The notes under the pieces: model-generated | Seen by the model: only the letters and a program-made list of their open reading frames with translations | Database searches by the model: none | What the model was told of the DNA's origin: nothing | Part shown: positions 1 through 7,396 of the stretch, piece after piece | Position numbering within the stretch: the stretch's first letter is position 1 | Layout of the letters: each line of letters starts with the position of its first letter | Source of the DNA: Prevotellaceae bacterium | GTDB taxonomy: Bacteria > Bacteroidota > Bacteroidia > Bacteroidales > UBA932 | Assembly: GCA_031266015.1 (NCBI GenBank) | Contig: JAISBU010000057.1 | Coordinates: 1 to 37,994 of the forward strand | Direction of reading: 5' to 3' | DNA: 37,994 nucleotides | Made by a program: the position numbers and the translations under genes

Positions 1-71
1 ACACACGATGCGTTGAGATGCCCCGTGCGTTGGGGTGCGTGAGCCGGACAAAAATCCGGTTCGAGGATATT

Positions 72-108
72 TTTGTCTTGACTTTTGGTTACTTTGTGTC
101 AAGACAAA
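72..108. repeat. 11-bp inverted repeat, left-edge intergenic region
   Basis: TTTGTCTTGAC (72-82) and GTCAAGACAAA (98-108) form a perfect inverted repeat around a 15-nt loop. A smaller hairpin, CCGGA/TCCGG, lies at 44-59. Bases 1-274 contain no convincing gene: the open frames there look like readings through repeats. The hairpin could be a terminator for the minus-strand helicase gene that ends at 275, but it sits about 170 bases past the stop codon, so this is only a possibility. Confidence 0.5.
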
Positions 109-218
109 GTAACGAATAAATTGAAAACTTATAGTGAAAAAGTCAACAGTGGATGTGCGTGCGTTGTCACCCGAAACTCGGCGAAGCCAATCTCTTTCCC
201 GTCCCATCCTCTCGCCGC

Positions 219-295
219 ATCCTTCGACAGACTCAGGATGACAACGCACAGGGCGCTCATAAATTGTAAATCTGTCAATTGTAAATCGACACGTG
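219..295 (-). repeat. Composite intergenic repeat, copy 1 (partial)
   Basis: Read on the minus strand, this has an AT-rich part made of GATTTACAATTGACAGATTT units, a short spacer, and an arm GTCATCCTGAGTCTGTCGAA. The same order of parts occurs near 14484-14618 and, on the minus strand, 21486-21616. The AT-rich part overlaps the last codons and the stop of the helicase gene, so the repeat supplies that protein's final residues SIYN. Confidence 0.6.
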
Positions 296-3200
296 GGTTA
301 GCTCTCCCAAGGTTACATACCACACGTAGGCGTCAACTTTCTCAAAGCCCATTTGTGAAAGATAGCCGGCGTACTCCTGCACCTGCTTCTGGTGCTTAGC
401 CTCTACATTTTTACCAAACTTATAGTCGAGAACCACCGCGTGATTATTTTTTGACATTACCCTATCCGGACGTCTCAGCAAGGTAGCATCGTCGTGATGA
501 GGCAAAATAATATCGGCCTCATTGCGCACTGTCCACTCATCCGAAAAGAAGCTTGCAACACCGGGCTGCTGCAGCGCGCTATTTATTTTTTGCCGCAACT
601 CCTCAACGTTGTCGGATTGCACCCATCCTTCGTCCAGCAGAAAATCTACTGCGCTGTTAACGTCGTCAACAGTACGTATCCGCTCAAATGCCTTATGCAT
701 GAGCGTACCGTATGCTTTAGCGCCTTGCTCTCCTTCATTCAGCAAGCGCTGTGCATCATAGTGAATTCTCAACCTGGGGGTAAAAACCTCTGATGGATAC
801 TGCCGCAAAGGAATGCTAGGTGTATTATTCTCTTTATCAACACTTTGCAATTTAGTCTCTATCCCAAATTCAATAACCCCGGCTTCATTTTTTTTGCCCG
901 ATAAGCCTTCAAAATCTATGCTTGCATTATCTCTATAGACTCCAAAGATATCCTCCAGCACATGCGAGATTCTGGATACACTTTTACGCTCCTTGCTCGT
1001 TTTCTGTGGAACAAAAATATACAGCTGCTCCTCTGCACGAGTCAGCGCAACGTATAGAACGTTAAGATTGTCAACGTATGCCTGTGCCCGCTCCTCTGCA
1101 TGTTGCTCTGCAAAAATTGTATTGGAGAGCTTACTACTATACGACAAGGGCACGTACGGCAGCTTGCTAAAAGGCTCCACATTTGGCTTCATCCAAACTA
1201 CGCTGTTTGTTTTGGTATCTATATCCCAGCTGCAGAATGGAACTACTACTACCTTGTATTGTAGCCCTTTGGATTTATGAATGGTGCTGATTTTAATTGC
1301 CTCCTGCCCCCCGGGGCTCTGCAAAGCCTTTTTTACTCCGCTCTCATCCCACCATTCCAGAAATGCCGAAATATCGGATATCTTTCTATTCGCAAAAGAA
1401 ACTATCAGCTCATGCAAACCCTGCAGGAAAGGCAATTCGTCCTGTAGCAGGTTCAGCTTATAGTGTCGCACAATGCATTCGAATGCTTCCGGAAGAGATT
1501 TTAAAGGCAGGCTTTGCAATAGCTGCCAGTCTTCTTCCGCCAGCTTTTGAGAGAATAGCGTATGCATATCCACATTTTCACTGCCATGCAGGTAGCATGA
1601 CATTTCATGCCGCAGAAAGGCTTCGCTAATATCATTCTTTTGTCCGGAAGCTAACCGCAACAGGGCTATACACAGCTGTACTACAGATGAGGCATTGAGA
1701 AACAGTGAATCTTGCGAAACAACATCAAAGCAATGCTCCGTATCACCGGAAGCTTGCCTGTATGATAGCAAACGATTTGCTACTACTTGCCCTTCCTCGT
1801 TGTTGCGTGTAAGTATGGCTATATCGCTAGCCTTATAGCCTTTATCCTGCAAGCTGGCTATCAGCTGAGGCAGCTTCTCCAGTACAATAGCTGTAGCGCT
1901 TTGCTCTTCGCTGTCGGCAACAAACTCCAATCGTACATATCCTTCCTGCTCTCCATCGCGTTGTGGATGCTGAATGCAGTCATCATACGCATTAACTACT
2001 AAGCTGCTCAATCTTCGCTGCAAATTTTCCGAAATGGCGTCACCATTACTTTCGTTCAACGTAGCTTGTAAATGTTGTGCAGCTACTTTAAACAGCGCAT
2101 TATTAAACACTACTACGTTGTACAGGCTGCGCCAGTTATCCTTGAGCGCCTTGCGGTTTGTTGTCCCAAATTGCCTTAAATCATCATCAATCTGATAGGC
2201 CAAAATTCGCCAATCGCCATTGCGCCAGCGGTAGATGCTTTGCTTAACATCGCCAACAACCATACACATTTCATCTTCGGACAGGCTGTTTTTTATAAGC
2301 GGTAAAAAGTTATTCCACTGTCCTTTAGAGGTATCCTGGAACTCGTCAATCATGAAGGTACGGAAGGTGTTCCCCAGTTTTTCATATAAAAACGGAGCCT
2401 CGCTGTCGCCAATCAGTCCGCTAATAATAGATGTAGAATCGCTGATTAGCAATAAATTTTCATCGCTGGCAATATCACGAACATGATGTGCAATGTCTGC
2501 CAGCAGTCCTAACACCATGAATTTTTTGGTAATAGCCTCAACGGAGCTGTACTCTTTTCCCTTTTCTTGCCACAGCGTACAGGCCTTTTCCAGCAATGGG
2601 TTGAGGTGAGGATAAGCCTCCCGTACTTTGGACACATCGGAACCTTTCGCTATCCAGCTGTCTGGTGTGTTAACAGCATCAAGAGCTGTTTTTGTGGGAG
2701 TGTAGCTTTTTTTGAGCAGCTTATCGAAGTGCATTATAAAGCCCTTGCTCTTACCCTTGAAGTCGTCGGGCTGTATGCCTTGCGCCTGCATGTAGCTTTT
2801 TGCCTTTTGGGCAATATCCTGCATTTCGTTGTCCACCTGCTGCGCCATTTTCTGCAGTCCCTGCACATAATCCTGTAAAAAAGTCTTATCGTTCAGCTTA
2901 TCTTGGACTTCGGTATACAGGTGCTGAAAGGTTTCGCTAAAGATTTCACGCCCAAGGTCTAATAGTATTTTTTTCAATCGCCATGAATGACCTTCTTCAA
3001 TACGCTGATTATGAAGCATATATAACCACTGCTGACGCTGCTCATTTCCTTCAGCGTTTTCAAGCACAGCCTCCACCGCTTCCTCCAGCAAACGGTTAGT
3101 ATCCAGCTCCAAGTTAAACCCCGGACGTAAGCCGACGTCGTTTACGAAGGCTCTCAGCACTTTCTGAAAGAATTTATCAATGGTAAGAATGGAAAAGCGG

Positions 3201-3520
3201 GAGTAATCATGCAAAATATTTCCTCGAGCATCCAAAGCCCTCTGCTGCAATTCCAGCGGGGAAACATTCACGCCTTCTGCAGCAAACTCCCGGCACAAAT
3301 CCTTCAGCTTCTTTTCATTGCCACGGGCCAAAAAGTCCAGCTCTTCCACAATTCGAGTTTTCATTTCCTCCGTAGCCTTATTGGTAAAAGTTACGGCCAA
3401 AATGCGCCTATATCCCGATGCAGCATGGGTATTTTTCAGGATTAATTTAAGATACTCTCTTGTAATTCTAAAGGTTTTTCCGGAACCGGCCGAAGCCGCA
3501 TATGCAGTAAGGGTAGACAT
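275..3520 (-). CDS. addA: AddA-type UvrD-family helicase with RecB-like nuclease domain
   Basis: Probable ATP-dependent helicase-nuclease subunit that resects double-strand breaks for recombination, 1081 aa. Superfamily 1A motifs are in order: Walker A AASAGSGKT (8-16), TFTNKA (44-49), Walker B DEFQDTS (392-398), VGDVKQSIYRWR (422-433), STIHKSKG (745-752) and LYVALTRA (822-829). The C-terminal PD-(D/E)xK nuclease looks complete, with H942, D1019, LDYK (1031-1034), Q1046 and Y1050. The frame stays open upstream, but the ATG at 3520 puts the Walker motif at the usual distance from the N-terminus. Its usual partner AddB is not in the window and could lie to the left. A stand-alone RecB-like helicase is the alternative. 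The last codons fall in an interspersed repeat. Confidence 0.85.
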   Translation of the reverse strand: MSTLTAYAASAGSGKTFRITREYLKLILKNTHAASGYRRILAVTFTNKATEEMKTRIVEELDFLARGNEKKLKDLCREFAAEGVNVSPLELQQRALDARGNILHDYSRFSILTIDKFFQKVLRAFVNDVGLRPGFNLELDTNRLLEEAVEAVLENAEGNEQRQQWLYMLHNQRIEEGHSWRLKKILLDLGREIFSETFQHLYTEVQDKLNDKTFLQDYVQGLQKMAQQVDNEMQDIAQKAKSYMQAQGIQPDDFKGKSKGFIMHFDKLLKKSYTPTKTALDAVNTPDSWIAKGSDVSKVREAYPHLNPLLEKACTLWQEKGKEYSSVEAITKKFMVLGLLADIAHHVRDIASDENLLLISDSTSIISGLIGDSEAPFLYEKLGNTFRTFMIDEFQDTSKGQWNNFLPLIKNSLSEDEMCMVVGDVKQSIYRWRNGDWRILAYQIDDDLRQFGTTNRKALKDNWRSLYNVVVFNNALFKVAAQHLQATLNESNGDAISENLQRRLSSLVVNAYDDCIQHPQRDGEQEGYVRLEFVADSEEQSATAIVLEKLPQLIASLQDKGYKASDIAILTRNNEEGQVVANRLLSYRQASGDTEHCFDVVSQDSLFLNASSVVQLCIALLRLASGQKNDISEAFLRHEMSCYLHGSENVDMHTLFSQKLAEEDWQLLQSLPLKSLPEAFECIVRHYKLNLLQDELPFLQGLHELIVSFANRKISDISAFLEWWDESGVKKALQSPGGQEAIKISTIHKSKGLQYKVVVVPFCSWDIDTKTNSVVWMKPNVEPFSKLPYVPLSYSSKLSNTIFAEQHAEERAQAYVDNLNVLYVALTRAEEQLYIFVPQKTSKERKSVSRISHVLEDIFGVYRDNASIDFEGLSGKKNEAGVIEFGIETKLQSVDKENNTPSIPLRQYPSEVFTPRLRIHYDAQRLLNEGEQGAKAYGTLMHKAFERIRTVDDVNSAVDFLLDEGWVQSDNVEELRQKINSALQQPGVASFFSDEWTVRNEADIILPHHDDATLLRRPDRVMSKNNHAVVLDYKFGKNVEAKHQKQVQEYAGYLSQMGFEKVDAYVWYVTLGELTHVSIYN

Positions 3521-3577
3521 GAAAACGGCTAATGATTTTTGACTTGACGGACAAATCATGCTAATAGTGCAACTGTA

Positions 3578-3605
3578 CAAAAATAGCATAAATTTACTAC
3601 TTTTG
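3578..3605. promoter_or_regulatory. Divergent -7 promoter elements
   Basis: TATTTTTG on the minus strand (3578-3585) and TACTTTTG on the plus strand (3598-3605) both fit the Bacteroidota -7 consensus TAnnTTTG. They would serve the helicase gene and the short methyltransferase-family gene. I see no good -33 TTTG at the usual 19-21 bp spacing for either. Confidence 0.4.
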
Positions 3606-3612
3606 CAGCATC

Positions 3613-4008
3613 ATGCACGTTAAGTCTTATCTGCAATATTGGTGGCATGCCCGCTATCATAACGGGCACGGTGTTCACTCACCTTTCATGTATGATTTTA
3701 CGAGAAATATGCTTTGCAAGAAAAGGAGGAAAGGAGAAGAAAAAGACAAGCAAAAGCGAATTATAGCACGATTTACAAGCTTTTGCACCGGGTACAGCTT
3801 GCAGCTGCTGGAGATAAAAAGTGAAATGGATTTGGCCTCCTTATCCGAAAATGTTTTAGCCTACCTACGATACCCTCATGAAGATGATGTACTTTGGCTG
3901 AAGCTGGCTAATCATCCAGCTACCAGGGTAAGCGTAGATATATACACATTGGGTATCGTTTTTACTCTCCCAAAATTGCAAAAGCAGCGCTACTGCATAC
4001 GCTTATGA
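3613..4008 (+). CDS. Shortened methyltransferase-family protein lacking the SAM-binding core
   Basis: 131 aa, ATG 8 bases after a -7 element. The N-terminus GHGVHSPFMYDF (residues 18-29) and the C-terminal block NHPATRVSVDIYTLGIVF, followed by KLQKQRYCIRL, resemble the two ends of a Bacteroidota class I SAM-dependent methyltransferase family of about 250 aa. Only a short, Lys/Arg-rich and poorly conserved stretch lies between them. The glycine-rich SAM loop and most of the Rossmann fold are absent, so methyltransferase activity is unlikely. The frame is intact, which suggests either a fixed internal deletion or a protein using its end modules for another purpose. The family match is from memory of conserved motifs. 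Confidence 0.6.
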   Translation: MHVKSYLQYWWHARYHNGHGVHSPFMYDFTRNMLCKKRRKGEEKDKQKRIIARFTSFCTGYSLQLLEIKSEMDLASLSENVLAYLRYPHEDDVLWLKLANHPATRVSVDIYTLGIVFTLPKLQKQRYCIRL

Positions 4009-4093
4009 AAACGTTGAAAAACATAGTATCCTTATCAAAAAAAACGAAACAAGCTAAAATCTAACAATATCTACTAAGCAGCTACTTCAGACA

Positions 4094-4120
4094 ACCAGCT
4101 TATCTTGCTGATAAGCTGGT
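4094..4120 (+). other. Perfect 11-bp hairpin upstream of the adenosyltransferase
   Basis: ACCAGCTTATC (4094-4104) and GATAAGCTGGT (4110-4120) pair perfectly around TTGCT. No T-run follows, so a standard terminator is doubtful. It lies 31 bases before the adenosyltransferase ATG and could be a leader structure or an operator. No cobalamin riboswitch motif is visible here. Confidence 0.45.
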
Positions 4121-4151
4121 AATTACCAACACAAAAGTTACACCTTCGTTT

Positions 4152-4682
4152 ATGAAAATATACACAACTACAGGAGACTCCGGTACCACCTCGCTTGCCG
4201 GAGGAGCGCGAGTACCGAAATATCATCCACGCGTTGAGGCCTACGGAACATTAGATGAATTATGCTCCCAGGTAGGTTTACTCAGGATGCATGTTACCAC
4301 CAGCACTTTGCGTGAACAGCTGTTAGAAATTCAGAAGCTGTTAATGAAATGCGGGAGCATACTATCCAATACCGGAAAAAGTCCTTATCAAGTAAAGGAT
4401 GGCGACATCTTACAGGTTGAAACTTGGATAGACTCGCTACAAAGTCAACTTCCTGATTTAAAGAACTTTACTATTCCGGGGGGAAACGTTGCAGCCGCTC
4501 AAAGCCACGTAGCACGCTGTGTTTGCAGGCGGGCTGAGCGAGCTACAGTATTGCTGGCCTCTGAGAATACAGCTCCCGAAAATGTGGTAAAATACCTTAA
4601 CCGCCTGTCTGACTATCTTTTCGTGCTGGCGCGCACGCTTTGTAAGGAGCAAAATATTTCCGATGAAATATGGATGCCATAA
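4152..4682 (+). CDS. Cob(I)alamin adenosyltransferase, PduO type
   Basis: Transfers the adenosyl group of ATP to cob(I)alamin (or cobyrinic acid a,c-diamide) to make adenosylcobalamin, in the cytoplasm. 176 aa, the usual length for the family. Visible signatures are the N-terminal TTTGDSGTTSL (5-15), which contributes to ATP binding, AYGTLDEL, the VARCVCRRAER helix and the C-terminal YLNRLSDYLFVLAR. Start is the ATG at 4152. With BtuB, BtuG and a BtuF-like protein elsewhere in the window, this suggests imported corrinoid is converted to coenzyme. The gene stands alone on its strand apart from the following DUF2795 gene, which has its own -7 element. Confidence 0.92.
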   Translation: MKIYTTTGDSGTTSLAGGARVPKYHPRVEAYGTLDELCSQVGLLRMHVTTSTLREQLLEIQKLLMKCGSILSNTGKSPYQVKDGDILQVETWIDSLQSQLPDLKNFTIPGGNVAAAQSHVARCVCRRAERATVLLASENTAPENVVKYLNRLSDYLFVLARTLCKEQNISDEIWMP

Positions 4683-4771
4683 TCCATTAATTATCAATAA
4701 TTTAACGCATTGACAATAAAGTTGTTTAGAACTTTTATAAGGTAGTAGCTAGGGTAATCCAATATATTTTT

Positions 4772-4779
4772 TACTTTTG
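4772..4779 (+). promoter_or_regulatory. -7 promoter element for the DUF2795 gene
   Basis: TACTTTTG matches TAnnTTTG and lies 44 bases before the ATG at 4824. No clear -33 element is seen. The rest of 4683-4823 is AT-rich with no other recognisable feature. Confidence 0.45.
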
Positions 4780-4823
4780 CGGACTTCAAAAAACGCATTA
4801 GTAACCTCAAAATATATTTGCCT

Positions 4824-5045
4824 ATGTACTGGACTCTAGAATTGGCCTCGAAGTTAGAGGATGCGCCCTGGCCCGCAACAAAAGAAGAACTGATTGATTT
4901 TGCACAACGTTCCGGCGCACCCATGGAGGTAGTAGAAAATTTGCAGGAAATTGAAGATGAGGGGGAGATATACGAATGTATAGAAGATATTTGGCCGGAC
5001 TATCCAAGTAAGGACGATTTCTTCTTTAATGAGGATGAATATTAA
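4824..5045 (+). CDS. DUF2795 domain protein
   Basis: 73-aa acidic protein beginning MYWTLELASKLEDAPWPA and ending PDYPSKDDFFFNEDEY. Its length and both ends match a strongly conserved small Bacteroidota family assigned to DUF2795, whose function is unknown to me. The ATG at 4824 is chosen over an upstream in-frame TTG at 4818 because the family starts MYWTLE. The C-terminal third is rich in Asp, Glu and Phe. It has its own -7 element and a strong terminator 15 bases after the stop, so it is probably an independent, well expressed unit. Confidence 0.85.
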   Translation: MYWTLELASKLEDAPWPATKEELIDFAQRSGAPMEVVENLQEIEDEGEIYECIEDIWPDYPSKDDFFFNEDEY

Positions 5046-5060
5046 AATTTCCGGATGCAT

Positions 5061-5094
5061 AAAAAACGGCAAGCGATTACGCTTGCCGTTTTTT
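5061..5094. terminator. Bidirectional rho-independent terminator
   Basis: A perfect 15-bp stem (5061-5075 with 5080-5094) around the loop ATTA, with A6 on the left and T6 on the right. It can terminate the DUF2795 gene on the plus strand and lgt on the minus strand. Confidence 0.93.
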
Positions 5095-5117
5095 ATTTCA
5101 CGTTATCCGTACGTTCT

Positions 5118-5972
5118 CTACTTTTTCTTGTTCTCCAGCTTGCTTCTGTATTTTTTCTCTGCACCCGGAACAAATATGGCAGCGTTAGGTTCCTGCTTGA
5201 AGCTGTAAACCATCAAACCAATACCAACCAGAATAAACGGAATGCTGAGCAGCTGCCCCATATCCAACGGCATCCCCTGCTCAAAGGCAACCTGACGCTC
5301 TTTGATAAACTCAACAAAAAATCGGAATCCGAATACCAGCATCAAAAACACGCCAAATAAAAATCCGCTGCGATTACGCAAGGTTTCTTTTTTGAGATAT
5401 ACGAAGTATAGCACAAAGAAAATACACAGGTAGGCCAAGGCCTCATATATTTGCGTCGGGTGCTTAGGCGCCACCTCGCCTCTGCGGGTAAAAACAAATC
5501 CCCATGGTAAAGAAGTTTCCATTCCGTAAATTTCGGAATTTATAAGGTTGCCCATGCGGATGAAAAATCCGGTGAGCGCAACCACAATCACAATTCTATC
5601 CAGCAACCACAAGTAGCGCATTCCATACTTCCGGCAAAATAAGTAGAGCCCCAATGGAACTCCAACTGCAGCGCCATGGCTGGCCAATCCTCCCTCCCAA
5701 ACCTTCAGCATTTCCAGTGGATGCGACAGGTAGTAAACCGGTTCGTAAAACAGACAGTGCCCCAAACGCAACCCTACCACTGTAGAAATAATGGCCCACA
5801 TGGTAAGCGCGTCGAGCAGCTGAAGCGGTAAGCTATCTCGTTTAAAGAATCGAACAAAAATCGCGTAATCTACCATAAACGCCAGGGCAAACAAAATACC
5901 GTAGTAGCGCAGGTGGATTGGTCCTATTGCGAAGATTTCGGGATTAACCGACCATGTAATGAATGCCAGCAT
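5118..5972 (-). CDS. lgt: Prolipoprotein diacylglyceryl transferase
   Basis: Inner-membrane enzyme that moves diacylglycerol from phosphatidylglycerol to the lipobox cysteine of prolipoproteins, the first step of lipoprotein maturation. 284 aa with about seven hydrophobic segments. The essential His-Gly is at 99-100 (family HGG, here HGA), and the Lgt signature R139-x-GN-x-x-N145-x-E147 is present. The ATG at 5972 gives the usual short N-terminal stretch before the first membrane segment. Several predicted lipoproteins in this window (OmpA family, BtuG, BtuF-like, the peptide-binding protein) would be substrates. The gene lies 91 bases after the OmpA-family gene, and the gap is almost filled by a low-complexity repeat. 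Confidence 0.95.
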   Translation of the reverse strand: MLAFITWSVNPEIFAIGPIHLRYYGILFALAFMVDYAIFVRFFKRDSLPLQLLDALTMWAIISTVVGLRLGHCLFYEPVYYLSHPLEMLKVWEGGLASHGAAVGVPLGLYLFCRKYGMRYLWLLDRIVIVVALTGFFIRMGNLINSEIYGMETSLPWGFVFTRRGEVAPKHPTQIYEALAYLCIFFVLYFVYLKKETLRNRSGFLFGVFLMLVFGFRFFVEFIKERQVAFEQGMPLDMGQLLSIPFILVGIGLMVYSFKQEPNAAIFVPGAEKKYRSKLENKKK

Positions 5973-5980
5973 CTTTTTTT

Positions 5981-6052
5981 AGTTGAAAGTTGAAAATAGA
6001 GAGTTGAAAGTGAGAGGTAAATAAAAATCATTTTCCACTCTCAACTTTCAGC
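5981..6052. repeat. GTTGAAAGT-type low-complexity inverted repeat
   Basis: Repeated GTTGAAAGT/GTTGAAAAT units (5982-6011) are followed by an inverted counterpart, CTCTCAACTTTCA (6038-6050). A related array lies at 24797-24862. It ends 8 bases from the lgt start codon, so on the transcript it forms most of the leader between the OmpA-family gene and lgt. Confidence 0.6.
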
Positions 6053-6063
6053 TATCCCCCATA

Positions 6064-7053
6064 TTATTGCTCCAGCAGCTTTAGCACCTCATCCAGCTTA
6101 GGCGTAAGAATAATCTCGATACGACGATTTGCCTGACGTGCTTCGGGAGTTTTTGCACGCTTCACAGGCATATACTCCGCGCGGCCTGCCGCAGTAATAC
6201 GAGATTCTTCAACTGTTGAACCTTTGAGCAGCAAGCGCACAACCGACGTTGCACGACGGCAGCTTAAATCCCAGTTATCAACTATAGCGCTGTTGACTCC
6301 GGCGCCAATATAGGGAACGTCGTCCGTATGTCCTTCGATGACCACGTTAATATCCGGATTTTTTTCCAACACAGCGGTAATGTGCCGCAACGCCTCCTCG
6401 CCACGCTTATCTACCACGAAGCTGCCGGATGCGAACATCAGCTTTTCGTCCATGGAAACGTATACTTTACCATCACGCATTTTCACTGTCAAGCCCTTTC
6501 CTTCGAAGTTAAGCAAGGCGTCAGAAAGTTTTTGCTTAAGCGCGTTGGCAACAGAATCTTTTTGATGCAAGGCGCTTTCCAACGCCATCATCTTTTTATT
6601 ATGCTCCTTCAAATCGCGCTCCAGCTTGGCGGTAGCTATGCTACGCTCGTTCAACGCCCGTTCAGTGGCAAACAAATCATCTTCTTTCTTTTGCAGCGCA
6701 TTTTGGTTCGCTTGCAGCTGCTCCAACAGCTTACGTATTTCTTGCTGACTGCCCTTCTGCATGGCCTCCTGCGCGCTCATCAAATCTGCATAGCGAGCAG
6801 ATAGCTGGCTTTGCTCAAATTGCAGCTGCTGTATGGTATCCTGCAAACGGTAAACCCTTTCGTTTAATGCCTGATTGCGCTCCTGTTGCGCTTTTGAGCT
6901 CAAGCGCAAATTCGCATTCTCCTCTTCCAGCTGAGCGCTCTTATCATCAGCTACAGCTTTTTGCGCCTCCAAATCCTGATACTTTTTTTGCGACACGCAA
7001 GCTGAGGTAAAAACTAAAGCGGCTGCGCTGAAAAGGACAACTATTTTTCTCAT
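6064..7053 (-). CDS. OmpA-family peptidoglycan-binding lipoprotein with coiled coil
   Basis: 329 aa. A signal peptide ends in a lipobox with Cys19 (FTSAC), so the protein should be lipid-anchored. Residues ~25-185 are a long, heptad-like Gln/Glu/Lys/Ala-rich coiled coil. The C-terminal ~130 residues are an OmpA/MotB domain, with VVIEGHTDD, the NWDLSCRRA helix and a terminal RRIEIIL. Such domains bind peptidoglycan non-covalently, so the protein probably tethers the outer membrane to the wall, with the coiled coil as spacer. The ATG at 7053 gives a normal signal peptide (MRKIVVLF). A -7-like TACCTTTA lies on the minus strand at 7088-7095. Confidence 0.88.
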   Translation of the reverse strand: MRKIVVLFSAAALVFTSACVSQKKYQDLEAQKAVADDKSAQLEEENANLRLSSKAQQERNQALNERVYRLQDTIQQLQFEQSQLSARYADLMSAQEAMQKGSQQEIRKLLEQLQANQNALQKKEDDLFATERALNERSIATAKLERDLKEHNKKMMALESALHQKDSVANALKQKLSDALLNFEGKGLTVKMRDGKVYVSMDEKLMFASGSFVVDKRGEEALRHITAVLEKNPDINVVIEGHTDDVPYIGAGVNSAIVDNWDLSCRRATSVVRLLLKGSTVEESRITAAGRAEYMPVKRAKTPEARQANRRIEIILTPKLDEVLKLLEQ

Positions 7054-7156
7054 GGTAACCTTGTTCGAATTTTACTTATATAACCTGTAAAGGTAGTAAA
7101 TATAAGGCGCTACACCTTTTACGTCACATCAAAAATTGCTAAATAAAGCTTCATTT

Positions 7157-7189
7157 TTTGGACTTGACCACTTTTTCACCTTACCTTTA
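7157..7189 (+). promoter_or_regulatory. Promoter of the btuB-btuG operon
   Basis: A -33 TTTG (7157-7160) and a -7-like TACCTTTA (7182-7189) are separated by 21 bp, fitting the Bacteroidota housekeeping promoter apart from the last base of the -7 element. Transcription would start just upstream of the riboswitch. Confidence 0.6.
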
Positions 7190-7352
7190 TGTTGATTTTG
7201 TGATTTCAAGGGAATTGGGTAAGAATCCCAAGCAGTACCCGCTGCTGTAATCCTCTCTACCTCAGGTAGTTATCGTCAACAAGGCCACTGTCCGATAGAT
7301 GGGAAGGCTTTTTGAGCCAAAGATGTAAAAGGTAAGCCAGAAGACCTATCAC
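7190..7352 (+). ncRNA. Cobalamin riboswitch
   Basis: Diagnostic blocks occur in the right order: GGGAATTGGGTAAGAATCCC (7210-7229), then AGCAGTACCCGCTGCTGTAA (7231-7250), which matches the conserved GC-x-CCCGC-x-CTGT core, then GCCACTGT with GATGGGAAGGC (7284-7308), and a B12 box AGCCAGAAGACCT (7335-7347). It ends about 45 bases before the btuB start. No clear terminator follows, so control of translation initiation is more likely. Adenosyl- or methylcobalamin should turn the operon off. Confidence 0.95.
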
Positions 7353-7396
7353 GCTTATTAATTATTTAGCAAAACTTTCGGGTACAAAAGTTGAGC

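Noticed and set aside
85..399. 104-codon plus-strand ORF at the left edge
   Set aside because: It runs through the inverted repeat and composite repeat and then antisense to the helicase gene; no protein-like features.
6328..6804. 158-codon plus-strand ORF
   Set aside because: Antisense to the OmpA-family gene; its Gln/Leu richness reflects the coiled-coil codons.
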